From: an uncultured Helicobacteraceae bacterium
GTDB lineage: Bacteria; Campylobacterota; Campylobacteria; Campylobacterales; Sulfurimonadaceae
Assembly (NCBI GenBank): GCA_903903705.1
Contig: CAIUZU010000332.1
Location: forward strand, 1-6,052
Direction: 5' to 3'
DNA: 6,052 nt
Positions within the stretch are counted from its first letter, which is position 1; each line of letters begins with the position of its first letter. Below, one piece after another: positions 1 through 6,052 of this stretch. The notes beneath the pieces were generated by a model. That model had not been told where the DNA came from. It saw nothing but the letters and a program-made list of their open reading frames with translations, and did not search any database. The position numbers were made by a program, and so were the translations under genes.

Positions 1-408
1 CTCATCCAAAGATTGAATCAAAAAATTTCTAAACGCTTTATATCCGCCTTTGAGCCGCACAATCTCTCTGCCATGCTCATGTAGCCACATTTGAGATATT
101 TTAGAGCGTTGCCCTCCTCTGAAGCAGTACAAAAGAGCATTTGGGTTTGCATCCATAAACTCTATCCATGCATTAATACGATGCTCTCTTACATCACCGC
201 TCACAAGCTGATGTCCAAGCTCTACTGCTTTTTCATTGCCGCTGTTTTTGTAGCATGTGCCGACTAGATGTCTCTCTTCATCATCCATGATAGGAAGATT
301 TACGGCATTTAAAAATGCGCCTCTTTTAAACTCGACAGGCGCACGAACGTCAAGAAGCGGAGTGTTGTTTAAGACTATGGATTTAAAATCATCATACAAT
401 TTTAACAC
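1..408 (-). CDS. mnmH: tRNA 2-selenouridine synthase MnmH (SelU/YbbB), N-terminal 136 codons; 3' end beyond left edge
   Basis: Family role: this cytosolic enzyme replaces sulfur by selenium in 2-thiouridine at the wobble position of Lys, Glu and Gln tRNAs, using selenophosphate, via a geranylated intermediate. Seen here is the N-terminal rhodanese domain: DVRAP at residues 20-24, the family stretch VGTCYKNSG at 49-57, the active-site loop CFRGGQRS at 95-102 and GGYKAFR at 121-127. Cys95 corresponds to Cys97 of the E. coli enzyme. E. coli MnmH has about 364 residues, so roughly 60 % of the protein, including the P-loop domain, lies outside the window. The frame is open to base 1. The GTG at 408 is chosen because it directly abuts the selD stop and has AGAGG 8 bases upstream; an in-frame TTG at 399 is an alternative. 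The adjacent selD supplies the selenium donor, which supports the call strongly. Confidence 0.95.
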   Translation of the reverse strand, partial: MLKLYDDFKSIVLNNTPLLDVRAPVEFKRGAFLNAVNLPIMDDEERHLVGTCYKNSGNEKAVELGHQLVSGDVREHRINAWIEFMDANPNALLYCFRGGQRSKISQMWLHEHGREIVRLKGGYKAFRNFLIQSLDE

Positions 409-1440
409 CTATAGAACCTCTACCGCATAAATGCCTTTGGATATAGTTTCACCTATCGGTTCAAGTGTTAAATCCATTTTGCGAATGAGGTCATAGAACT
501 CTTCTGCTCCATCCTTTTTAACAAAAACAAGAAGTCCTCCCGATGTTTGCGGATCACAAAGTATCTCTTGCTGCTGCTGTGTCATCGTACTTATTTTATT
601 TCCATAACTTAGAAAATTTTTACGAGACCCTCCTGCTATACACCCCATAGCTCTGTATTTTTCCACATTTGGCAGAAGCGGAACTTTATCAAAGTATATC
701 TTAGCACTTATGTTGCTCGCCTCACACACTTCGCTTAAATGTCCCAAAAGACCAAATCCGGTTACATCCGTCATGGTTGCAACACTCTCCAACGGTGCAA
801 GGACTGAGCCTATTTTGTTTAATGTCACCATCGCTTCTATCGCCGGTTCAAGTTCTGTGGCTTCAATCTTTTTCTGCTTTTGTGCAGTTGTTAGTATTCC
901 GATACCGATAGGTTTTGTAATAAATATAAAACAATCCTCTTTTGCACCGCTGTTCATCATGAGATTTTTATTTTCAGCTAAACCAGTAACCGCAAGCCCA
1001 AATATCGGTTCTGGCGAATCTATGGAGTGACCCCCTGCAAGCGGAATACCGCTCTCTCTACAGACTGCTCGACCGCCCTCTATAACTTCACGTGCCACTT
1101 CTGAGGAAAGTTTGTCGATAGGCCATCCAAATATAGCAATAGCCATAAGCGGCGTTCCTCCCATCGCATAAATATCACTAAGGGCATTTGTAGCGGCAAT
1201 TCGTCCGAAAGTAAAAGGGTCATCAACTATGGGCATAAAAAAGTCGGTAGTTGATAAAACGGAAGTACCGTTGCCTAAATCAAATGCCGCCGCATCGTCT
1301 TTATGCTCATTTCCGACAAGAAGCTCTGGATAAAAAGTTTCAAAAGAGCTATCTTTTAGTATCTCCTCAAGCAACATTGGAGAGATTTTACATCCGCATC
1401 CGGCTCCGTGACTATATTCTGTAAGTTTTATCTGTTGCAT
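409..1440 (-). CDS. selD: Selenide, water dikinase SelD (selenophosphate synthase), cysteine form
   Basis: It makes selenophosphate, AMP and phosphate from selenide and ATP, supplying selenium for selenouridine in tRNA and, where present, selenocysteine. The 343 residues match the usual length of about 345. The N-terminal glycine-rich loop GAGCGCK (12-18) carries Cys15 and Lys18, which align with the essential Cys17 and Lys20 of E. coli SelD at a constant offset of two. Asp49, Asp89 and Asp225 fit the metal/ATP-binding aspartates Asp51, Asp91 and Asp227 with the same offset. An AIRS-type N-terminal domain is followed by the C-terminal domain with DVTGFGLLGH (225-234) and DPQTSGG (296-302). 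The residue-15 codon is TGC, so this is a cysteine enzyme, not one of the selenocysteine forms. The ATG at 1440 has AAGGA five bases upstream (1450-1446). It lies 12 bases after uvrA and directly abuts mnmH, implying cotranscription. No truncation or frameshift is seen. Confidence 0.98.
   Translation of the reverse strand: MQQIKLTEYSHGAGCGCKISPMLLEEILKDSSFETFYPELLVGNEHKDDAAAFDLGNGTSVLSTTDFFMPIVDDPFTFGRIAATNALSDIYAMGGTPLMAIAIFGWPIDKLSSEVAREVIEGGRAVCRESGIPLAGGHSIDSPEPIFGLAVTGLAENKNLMMNSGAKEDCFIFITKPIGIGILTTAQKQKKIEATELEPAIEAMVTLNKIGSVLAPLESVATMTDVTGFGLLGHLSEVCEASNISAKIYFDKVPLLPNVEKYRAMGCIAGGSRKNFLSYGNKISTMTQQQQEILCDPQTSGGLLVFVKKDGAEEFYDLIRKMDLTLEPIGETISKGIYAVEVL
417..421 (-). promoter_or_regulatory. 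Ribosome binding site supporting the GTG start of mnmH
   Basis: Read on the minus strand, AGAGG (421-417) lies inside the end of selD, 8 bases before the GTG at 408. An AGGTG (410-406) could instead serve the TTG at 399, so the choice between the two starts is moderate rather than firm. Confidence 0.5.
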
Positions 1441-1452
1441 CTATTTCCTTGA

Positions 1453-4284
1453 TTATTTATTGTGAAGTGCCAGCTCTTTTTCTAAATATTTCCCTGTATA
1501 GCTTCCTGTTTTCTCATGACTACCAGCCACCTCTTCGGGAGTTCCCTCTGCAATGATCAGACCGCCGCCGCTTCCGCCTTCAGGTCCCATATCTATAACA
1601 TAGTCGGCATTTTTTATCATGTCAAGATTATGTTCTATGATAAGTACCGAGTTTCCAAGCTCTACAAACTTATGAAGCACTCCTGTCAGTCTATCTACAT
1701 CTGCAAAGTGAAGCCCCGTTGTCGGCTCATCAAGGACATATAGAGTTTTACCGGTATCTCTGCGGCTGAGTTCTTTTGAGAGTTTAATTCTTTGAGCTTC
1801 ACCGCCTGAGAGCGTTACCGCGTTTTGCCCGAGGGTAATGTAACCCAAACCTACATCAACAAGCGTAGAGAGAATCTGGTGTATTTTTGGAATCGGTTTG
1901 AAAAATTCAAAAGCCTCATCCACACTCATATTTAGGACATCAGAGATAGTTTTGCCTTTATATAAAACTTCCAAAGTCTGCTGATTGTATCTTGTGCCGT
2001 GACATGTATCGCATTTGACCATAATGTCCGGCAAGAAGTGCATCTCTATCTTATTTTCGCCCTCGCCTTGACACTTTTCACATCTTCCGCCTTTGACGTT
2101 AAAACTGAATCTTGAACTTGTATAGCCTCTTATCTGTGCCTCTTTTGTTTGAGCAAAAAGATTTCTTATCTCATCCATTACACCTGTATATGTTGCCGGA
2201 TTGGATCTTGGAGTACGTCCGATTGGGCTTTGGTCTAGGTAAATTACTTTATCCACATGTTCAAGACCTGTTATCTCCACACCGGCAACTTTATTTACTT
2301 TTCTCGCATGGTTTAGCAGCTCTCGAGCAGTCGGAAGAAGCGTTTGAAGCATCAAAGAGCTTTTTCCGCTTCCGCTAACACCTGTAATACATACAAAGTT
2401 ATTTAACGGTATTTTCGCACTTAGATTATTGATATTGTTTAACGTTACATTTTTTATCTCTATAAATTTCTCTTGTTTGCGTCTATAAAAATACTCTATT
2501 TTTTTTCTGCCGTAGAGATAATCAGCCGTAAGTGTTTTAGCTTTTTTCAGCTTATCCAAAGTTCCTGCAAAAACAACCTCTCCGCCAAACTTTCCTGCAC
2601 CGCTTCCGATATCTACTATAAAATCTGCATTTTCTATAGTCTCTTTGTCATGTTCGACAACGATAACGCTGTTCCCCTTTTCCTGAAGACTTCTAAGCGT
2701 TTTGATGAGTTTTAAAGTATCTCTCTCATGAAGCCCGATACTCGGTTCATCCAAAACATATAAAACACCAGTAAGTCCGCTTCCGATCTGCGAAGCGATA
2801 CGAATCCTCTGTGCCTCGCCGCCGCTTATGGTTCTTGCATCACGACCTAGCGTTATGTAGCCGAGTCCGACATCAAACAAAAAGTAGAGCCTCTCTCTGA
2901 TCTCATTTAAAATCGGCTCGGATATTTGCGTATTTTGTTTTGTTAAATTGATAAAATTATCTTTATTTCCAAACCATTCGTAACTTTTTGAAATAGGCAT
3001 ATCCAAAATTTCAGCGATACCTCTCCCTGCAACTTTTACGGCTAAAGACTCTCTTTTTAATCTATGCGAACTACATACGCTGCATGTTTTTTCACTCATG
3101 TAGTCTGAAAGCTCTTTTTCATCTTTGAACATATCGTAAGCTATCTTAACAATTCCGGGCCATACCCTTTTTACTTCATGGCTCTTCCATAAAAAACTTA
3201 CTTCATCGATTCCGCCGTGTAAAATAGCCTTTTTTTGATACTCTTCAAGATCAGAATAGGGAATTTTAATATCAATATCGTTTGCGGCACAAAACCCTTT
3301 TAAAAATGTGAAATAATACCCCTTGTTAAAGCCGTAAATTATCTTAACCGCACCACTCTCTATGCTCAAATCCCTATCGATTATCTTGTCATGGTCAAGT
3401 GCATAACGAATCCCGAGTCCGTCACACTCACTACATGCACCCTTTGGAGAGTTAAAAGAGAAAGAGAGCGGCTCAAGCGGCTCAAAACTTATCTTACAGT
3501 CAAAACATGCATTATGCTCGCTGTAGTGGATATGTGAGTGTTTTAAACCCAACTCTTCGTGGTTTAGTATTTCAACTTCAAGTTCGCCATAGCTCTCTTT
3601 TAAGGCTTTTTCAACATCGGCAGCTATTCTCTCTTTGTTTTCCGGCTTAACCACAACCCTGTCAATGACTACTTTAATGGTATGTTTTTTTGTTTTGGAG
3701 AGCTCTATCTCCTCATCCAACCGCACCATTACACCGTCTATCATAGCTCTCACATAACCTTTATGAACTAAAGATTCGATCACATCGGCATAAGCGCCTT
3801 TCTTTTCATTTACAATCGGAGCCATGATGACAAGCTTTGCATCCTCCGGAAGTTTTGCAACTTGAGCGATAATATCCGAAGCACTCATCTGGGAGATCTC
3901 TTTATTGCACTTATGACAATGCTGAGTCCCGACACGAGCATACAGAAGCCTCAAATAGTCATATATCTCGGTAATTGTTCCGACGGTTGAACGTGGATTT
4001 TTAGAGGTTGTTTTCTGGTCTATGGCAATTGCCGGTGTAAGCCCCTCAATTTTATCCACATCAGGTTTGCCTACACGATCAAGAAACTGCCTTGCATAAG
4101 AAGAGAGTGACTCCATGTAGCGTCTTTGCCCCTCGGCATAAAGCGTGTCAAAAGCCAAAGTTGACTTCCCGCTTCCGCTTAATCCCGTAAAAACTACTAG
4201 CTGATTTTTTGGTATCTCAAGCGATATATTTTTTAAATTATTCTCTCTGGCACCTGTTATCTTGATGACATCTCTATTTTTCAT
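1453..4284 (-). CDS. uvrA: UvrABC excinuclease subunit A (DNA damage sensor ATPase)
   Basis: UvrA dimers scan DNA for bulky lesions and load UvrB in nucleotide excision repair. The 943 residues are complete for the family (E. coli 940). Two ABC ATPase modules are seen. Module 1 has Walker A GLSGSGKST at 34-42, the signature SGGEAQR at 487-493 and Walker B ending LDEP at 511-514. Module 2 has Walker A GVSGSGKSS at 635-643, SGGEAQR at 826-832 and LDEP at 851-854. One zinc site is C260-x2-C263-x20-C284-x2-C287; the second, in module 2, is C735-x2-C738-x19-C758-x2-C761. An extra CxxC pair sits at 123/126. The ATG at 4284 begins a typical N-terminus; the nearest purine-rich element, AGAGGG, overlaps the permease stop and is about 12 bases away, rather far. 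Only 16 bases separate it from the upstream permease gene, and no E. coli-type LexA box is seen in that gap or in the divergent promoter region. Confidence 0.99.
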   Translation of the reverse strand: MKNRDVIKITGARENNLKNISLEIPKNQLVVFTGLSGSGKSTLAFDTLYAEGQRRYMESLSSYARQFLDRVGKPDVDKIEGLTPAIAIDQKTTSKNPRSTVGTITEIYDYLRLLYARVGTQHCHKCNKEISQMSASDIIAQVAKLPEDAKLVIMAPIVNEKKGAYADVIESLVHKGYVRAMIDGVMVRLDEEIELSKTKKHTIKVVIDRVVVKPENKERIAADVEKALKESYGELEVEILNHEELGLKHSHIHYSEHNACFDCKISFEPLEPLSFSFNSPKGACSECDGLGIRYALDHDKIIDRDLSIESGAVKIIYGFNKGYYFTFLKGFCAANDIDIKIPYSDLEEYQKKAILHGGIDEVSFLWKSHEVKRVWPGIVKIAYDMFKDEKELSDYMSEKTCSVCSSHRLKRESLAVKVAGRGIAEILDMPISKSYEWFGNKDNFINLTKQNTQISEPILNEIRERLYFLFDVGLGYITLGRDARTISGGEAQRIRIASQIGSGLTGVLYVLDEPSIGLHERDTLKLIKTLRSLQEKGNSVIVVEHDKETIENADFIVDIGSGAGKFGGEVVFAGTLDKLKKAKTLTADYLYGRKKIEYFYRRKQEKFIEIKNVTLNNINNLSAKIPLNNFVCITGVSGSGKSSLMLQTLLPTARELLNHARKVNKVAGVEITGLEHVDKVIYLDQSPIGRTPRSNPATYTGVMDEIRNLFAQTKEAQIRGYTSSRFSFNVKGGRCEKCQGEGENKIEMHFLPDIMVKCDTCHGTRYNQQTLEVLYKGKTISDVLNMSVDEAFEFFKPIPKIHQILSTLVDVGLGYITLGQNAVTLSGGEAQRIKLSKELSRRDTGKTLYVLDEPTTGLHFADVDRLTGVLHKFVELGNSVLIIEHNLDMIKNADYVIDMGPEGGSGGGLIIAEGTPEEVAGSHEKTGSYTGKYLEKELALHNK

Positions 4285-4300
4285 TTACTGCTTATTCCCT

Positions 4301-5032
4301 CTAAAAAAATATTCTTTTTGTTAAATATATTACTATTAAAAGATAAAAACCTACTAACAATTTTTTTTGCAATACTGCATCTACTTTATCCTTAAGGTGT
4401 ATTCCTATATATACTCCGACAAGCGATGATAAACCTATAATTATACCGCTGTAAAAATCTATCTCTCTGCTTAATGAGTGAGAGATAAGACCGGAAATAG
4501 ATGAAAAAACTACAAAAAAGAGACCTGAAGATATTGCTCTCTTAAGATCTACATGTAAAAATCCTACAAGTATCGGAACTAAAAGTATACTTCCTCCAAC
4601 ACCGATAAGCATTCCCAACACCCCTAAAACTAGACCTATAGCAAAAAGAATAACTCTATTTACATCTTTTTGTACAGCACCCTGCTTCGTTTTAAAAAAA
4701 AGCCTAATAAGAGCAAAAAGAGCAAAAGATAAAAATATAACTTCTAGAGTTTTATCATCAATTTTTGATACTATAAACCCGCTCAAAAAAGCACCTATAA
4801 AACCGCCGCTGCCGATAACCAAACCCATAGAGACATCGAGAGTTTTATTTCTTCTGTTTAAATAACTGCCATAAGCGGAGCTAAAAACCATCTGTATAAC
4901 AGAAATACCTATCGCATCTTTTATTTGATGTCCAAGCAACATGAGGGAGGGAACAAGTATTGTTCCGCCGCCGATGCCAAAAAATCCCGATAAGAGACCG
5001 ATACCTATACCTAAAAAAATCAACTCTATCAT
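4301..5032 (-). CDS. TauE/SafE-family (DUF81) membrane permease, substrate unknown
   Basis: This is a 243-residue, very hydrophobic inner-membrane protein with the internal two-fold repeat typical of the TauE/SafE family. Each half carries a glycine-rich motif ending in a proline: GIGGGTILVP at 19-28 and GVGGSILLVP at 144-153. I count about eight hydrophobic segments, roughly at 3-33, 39-56, 68-89, 96-113, 126-143, 146-160, 170-186 and 193-211, with a last one at 224-238. Length and repeat fit the family (about 240-270). Characterised relatives are proposed exporters or importers of sulfite, sulfoacetate and other small anions, but the family cannot be assigned a substrate from sequence. The ATG at 5032 has no clear Shine-Dalgarno sequence; the predicted leader is very short and A-rich. 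It is the first gene of the leftward operon ahead of uvrA, selD and mnmH. It is more AT-rich in places than its neighbours, perhaps only because of hydrophobic codons. Confidence 0.9.
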   Translation of the reverse strand: MIELIFLGIGIGLLSGFFGIGGGTILVPSLMLLGHQIKDAIGISVIQMVFSSAYGSYLNRRNKTLDVSMGLVIGSGGFIGAFLSGFIVSKIDDKTLEVIFLSFALFALIRLFFKTKQGAVQKDVNRVILFAIGLVLGVLGMLIGVGGSILLVPILVGFLHVDLKRAISSGLFFVVFSSISGLISHSLSREIDFYSGIIIGLSSLVGVYIGIHLKDKVDAVLQKKLLVGFYLLIVIYLTKRIFF

Positions 5033-5053
5033 ATGCTAAAACTTTTTTTTCGA

Positions 5054-5062
5054 ATTATATCA
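5054..5062 (-). promoter_or_regulatory. Predicted sigma70 extended -10 promoter for the leftward permease-uvrA-selD-mnmH operon
   Basis: Read on the minus strand, TGATATAAT is a perfect TATAAT hexamer (5059-5054) with a TGN extension. Transcription would begin near 5047, leaving a leader of about 15 bases before the ATG at 5032. No good -35 box lies 16-18 bases upstream, as is usual in Campylobacterota. It is the only promoter-like sequence I find in the gap before the first leftward gene, and the short intergenic spaces suggest it serves all four genes. Confidence 0.6.
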
Positions 5063-5080
5063 TCTAAATCAGCGTTTAAT

Positions 5081-5108
5081 TTTACTTTGAGATTCATTGA
5101 AGTATAAT
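5081..5108 (+). promoter_or_regulatory. Predicted sigma70 promoter for the rightward CheX-like/fliN operon
   Basis: A perfect TATAAT lies at 5103-5108, with TTTACT (4 of 6 matches to TTGACA) at 5081-5086 and a 16-base spacer. The start point would be near 5115, just ahead of the AGGGG at 5119-5123. I see no sigma54 (GG-N10-GC) or sigma28-type flagellar promoter, so these genes look like housekeeping-sigma (early or constitutive) flagellar genes. It lies back to back with the leftward promoter, their -10 boxes being about 43 bases apart. Confidence 0.65.
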
Positions 5109-5118
5109 CATTTTAAAT

Positions 5119-5123
5119 AGGGG
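5119..5123 (+). promoter_or_regulatory. Ribosome binding site supporting the ATG at 5132
   Basis: AGGGG ends 8 bases before the ATG at 5132. A second in-frame ATG at 5147 (codon 6) has no comparable element, so the upstream start is preferred. Confidence 0.6.
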
Positions 5124-5131
5124 TTTAAAGA

Positions 5132-5554
5132 ATGTTAAACATAATTATGGAAGCTTCACAAAATTTTTGTATTCACCAAATCAGAGTTCCGCATGAGATT
5201 AACGATGAGACGGCTCAAATGAGAACACTTATTGCTTATATAGATATAGAGACGATAAGCTTAAAAAAACATAGAGTATATATCGCCGCATCACTCGGTT
5301 TTGCACAAAGAGTCGCAACTGCTCTTTTGGAAGAAGATGAGAGCGATGAAGAGACTTTAGTTGATATGATGCTTGAGACAACAAACTTGATAGTCGGAAG
5401 TGCTAAAGTTCTAGCACAAAAGACAAGTGAGCACGCTTACAGTATGTTTACTCCGCATTTTGAGAAAATAGGCAGTTTTGATCTTGAGTATGATGAAATA
5501 AAAGTTTTAAAAATTGAGAATGATGAAATGATTATTGCTATCAAGGAATTATAG
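5132..5554 (+). CDS. CheX-like protein of the CheC/CheX/FliY phosphatase family
   Basis: This is a 140-residue soluble protein with no signal peptide or membrane segment. The key feature is the helix at about 77-95, VDMMLETTNLIVGSAK, with Glu82 and Asn85 forming the E-x2-N pair that CheC, CheX and FliY use to position water for CheY-P dephosphorylation, followed by the G-x-AK usual in CheX. CheC and FliY usually carry two such motifs and CheX one; only one is seen here, so CheX is the closest match. Length also fits CheX (about 150). The inferred role is to dephosphorylate CheY-P or otherwise act at the flagellar switch. It abuts fliN with no spacing, which supports a chemotaxis/motor role. 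Phosphatase activity is inferred from a single motif; it could instead be a structural switch component that has kept the fold. Confidence 0.72.
   Translation: MLNIIMEASQNFCIHQIRVPHEINDETAQMRTLIAYIDIETISLKKHRVYIAASLGFAQRVATALLEEDESDEETLVDMMLETTNLIVGSAKVLAQKTSEHAYSMFTPHFEKIGSFDLEYDEIKVLKIENDEMIIAIKEL
5543..5547 (+). promoter_or_regulatory. Ribosome binding site that selects the TTG start of fliN
   Basis: AAGGA lies inside the last codons of the CheX-like gene and ends 7 bases before the TTG at 5555. No ATG or GTG in the fliN frame is as well placed. The site makes translational coupling between the two genes likely. Confidence 0.7.
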
Positions 5555-5893
5555 TTGAGACATAAAAAATACAATTATGGAGCCAAAGAGTCCGTATTTG
5601 ATCCTGATGAAGAGCTTTCATGGATGGACTATTCGGGACTGTTGGATATGGAGGTTGAATTCATATCTGATTTGGGTGAGACTGAACTCTCTATCGGGGA
5701 GATTTTAAAGCTTACAAAAGGTTCTATTATAGATCTAAAAAAGCCTGCCGGAGAGAGTGTGGAATCTTATGTAAACGGCCGTATATTAGGCAAAGGCGAG
5801 GTTATGGTATATGAAAAAAATCTTGCAATTCGTATTAATGAAATCTTAGATTCGAGTGCCGTTTTATACCATCTTGCAAAAGAGCGATTATGA
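5555..5893 (+). CDS. fliN: Flagellar motor switch protein FliN
   Basis: FliN is a C-ring (switch complex) subunit at the cytoplasmic base of the flagellar motor. With FliM, and in this phylum also FliY, it binds signalling proteins and helps switch rotation. The 112 residues comprise a short acidic N-terminal tail (about 14-24) and one SpoA/FliN domain at about 29-98, with the conserved block VNGRILGKGEV at 73-83 and IRINEIL at 92-98. The length fits FliN alone (E. coli 137, shorter N-terminus here), not a full FliY. The start is TTG, directly following the TAG of the CheX-like gene and backed by an AAGGA. Its last codons overlap the next gene by ATGA. Expression is probably coupled to both neighbours. 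SpoA domains also occur in type III secretion proteins, but the CheX-like neighbour favours the flagellar assignment. Confidence 0.93.
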   Translation: MRHKKYNYGAKESVFDPDEELSWMDYSGLLDMEVEFISDLGETELSIGEILKLTKGSIIDLKKPAGESVESYVNGRILGKGEVMVYEKNLAIRINEILDSSAVLYHLAKERL

Positions 5894-6052
5894 TTAAATA
5901 TCTTCTGATTTTTATTCTTCCCTTAGCCCTTTACGCTTCAAAAATTCTAAGTTATAATATTTATGACAGAACCGATAGAGTAGATGTCATGATCACGTTT
6001 GATACTCCGTATGACGGGGTTATAAAACAGAGAGTCGGTGTTTTCTATTGCC
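5890..6052 (+). CDS. Predicted exported protein, N-terminal 54 codons, possibly AMIN-like; 3' end beyond right edge
   Basis: Only the start is visible. Residues 1-16 look like a signal peptide: Lys3, a hydrophobic run LLIFILPLAL, then a likely cleavage after Ala16 (LYA/S). The mature start, about 18-48, reads as alternating beta-strand sequence (ILSYNIYDRTDRVDVMITFD, then a turn). It resembles the first strands of an AMIN domain, a periplasmic module that brings envelope proteins to peptidoglycan or secretin-type complexes. That resemblance is from pattern only and is uncertain. The ATG overlaps the fliN stop as ATGA, and AAAAGAG ends 5 bases before it (5878-5884), so the start is well supported and translation is probably coupled to fliN. 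Cys54 is the last complete codon. The name, length and function of the full protein cannot be read here. Confidence 0.75.
   Translation, partial: MIKYLLIFILPLALYASKILSYNIYDRTDRVDVMITFDTPYDGVIKQRVGVFYC

Noticed and set aside
710..1030. Open frame of about 106 codons on the plus strand opposite selD
   Set aside because: It lies wholly antisense to a well-supported selD, has no family-like features, and is best explained as a shadow of its codon pattern.
1516..2715. Three plus-strand open frames of 75-88 codons opposite uvrA (1516-1743, 2112-2378, 2473-2715)
   Set aside because: All are antisense to conserved uvrA motifs, without recognisable domains.
4324..4329. TATATT on the minus strand near the end of the permease gene as a private uvrA promoter
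   Set aside because: The end of that gene is AT-rich, no -35 or extended -10 accompanies it, and such a match is expected by chance.
4892..4902. CTGTATAACAG, resembling a LexA (SOS) box
   Set aside because: The half-sites are separated by only 3 bases instead of 8, and it lies inside the permease coding sequence.
5043..5050. Run of eight T on the plus strand, as in an intrinsic terminator
   Set aside because: There is no GC-rich hairpin in front of it, and it lies between divergent genes where no terminator is expected; it is the A-rich leader of the permease message.
5087..5092. TTGAGA as the -35 box of the rightward promoter
   Set aside because: It matches the consensus better than TTTACT but leaves only a 10-base spacer to TATAAT, too short for sigma70.
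5033..5131. Sigma54 or sigma28 flagellar promoter ahead of the CheX-like/fliN genes
   Set aside because: Neither a GG-N10-GC pair of the sigma54 type nor a sigma28-like -10 was found; the sigma70-type box explains the region.

Overview
The window looks like a core-chromosome segment of a member of the Campylobacterota (formerly Epsilonproteobacteria), probably a Sulfurimonas-like sulfur or hydrogen oxidiser. This rests on the AT-rich composition (lines I counted by eye range from about 20 to 47 % GC, many in the high thirties), tight gene packing, sigma70-type -10 boxes with poor -35 boxes, and protein flavour, for example a small FliN followed by a short exported protein. The genus is inferred, not demonstrated.

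The layout is simple: two divergent, tightly packed gene strings leave one 99-base intergenic region (5033-5131). Leftward (minus strand), in transcription order, are a TauE/SafE-family membrane permease (5032-4301), uvrA (4284-1453), selD (1440-409) and the first 136 codons of mnmH/selU (408 to the left edge). Gaps are 16, 12 and 0 bases, so they look like one operon. selD and mnmH form a functional pair: SelD makes selenophosphate, and MnmH uses it to turn 2-thiouridine into 2-selenouridine at the wobble position of certain tRNAs. uvrA (nucleotide excision repair) and the permease have no established link to them.

Rightward (plus strand) are a 140-residue CheX-like protein (5132-5554), fliN (5555-5893, TTG start) and the first 54 codons of a predicted exported, possibly AMIN-like protein (5890 to the right edge). 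The junctions are 0 bases and a 4-base ATGA overlap, so the three are probably translated from one message. The first two belong to the chemotaxis/flagellar-switch sphere; together they have the domain order of a FliY protein split in two.

The 99-base gap holds two back-to-back TATAAT boxes, one per operon. I see no rRNA, tRNA, CRISPR array, insertion sequence, attachment site, riboswitch or convincing terminator. No evidently new system is visible. The points most worth checking are the CheX-like/FliN pair, the exported protein coupled to fliN, and the permease heading an operon that ends in selenium genes.
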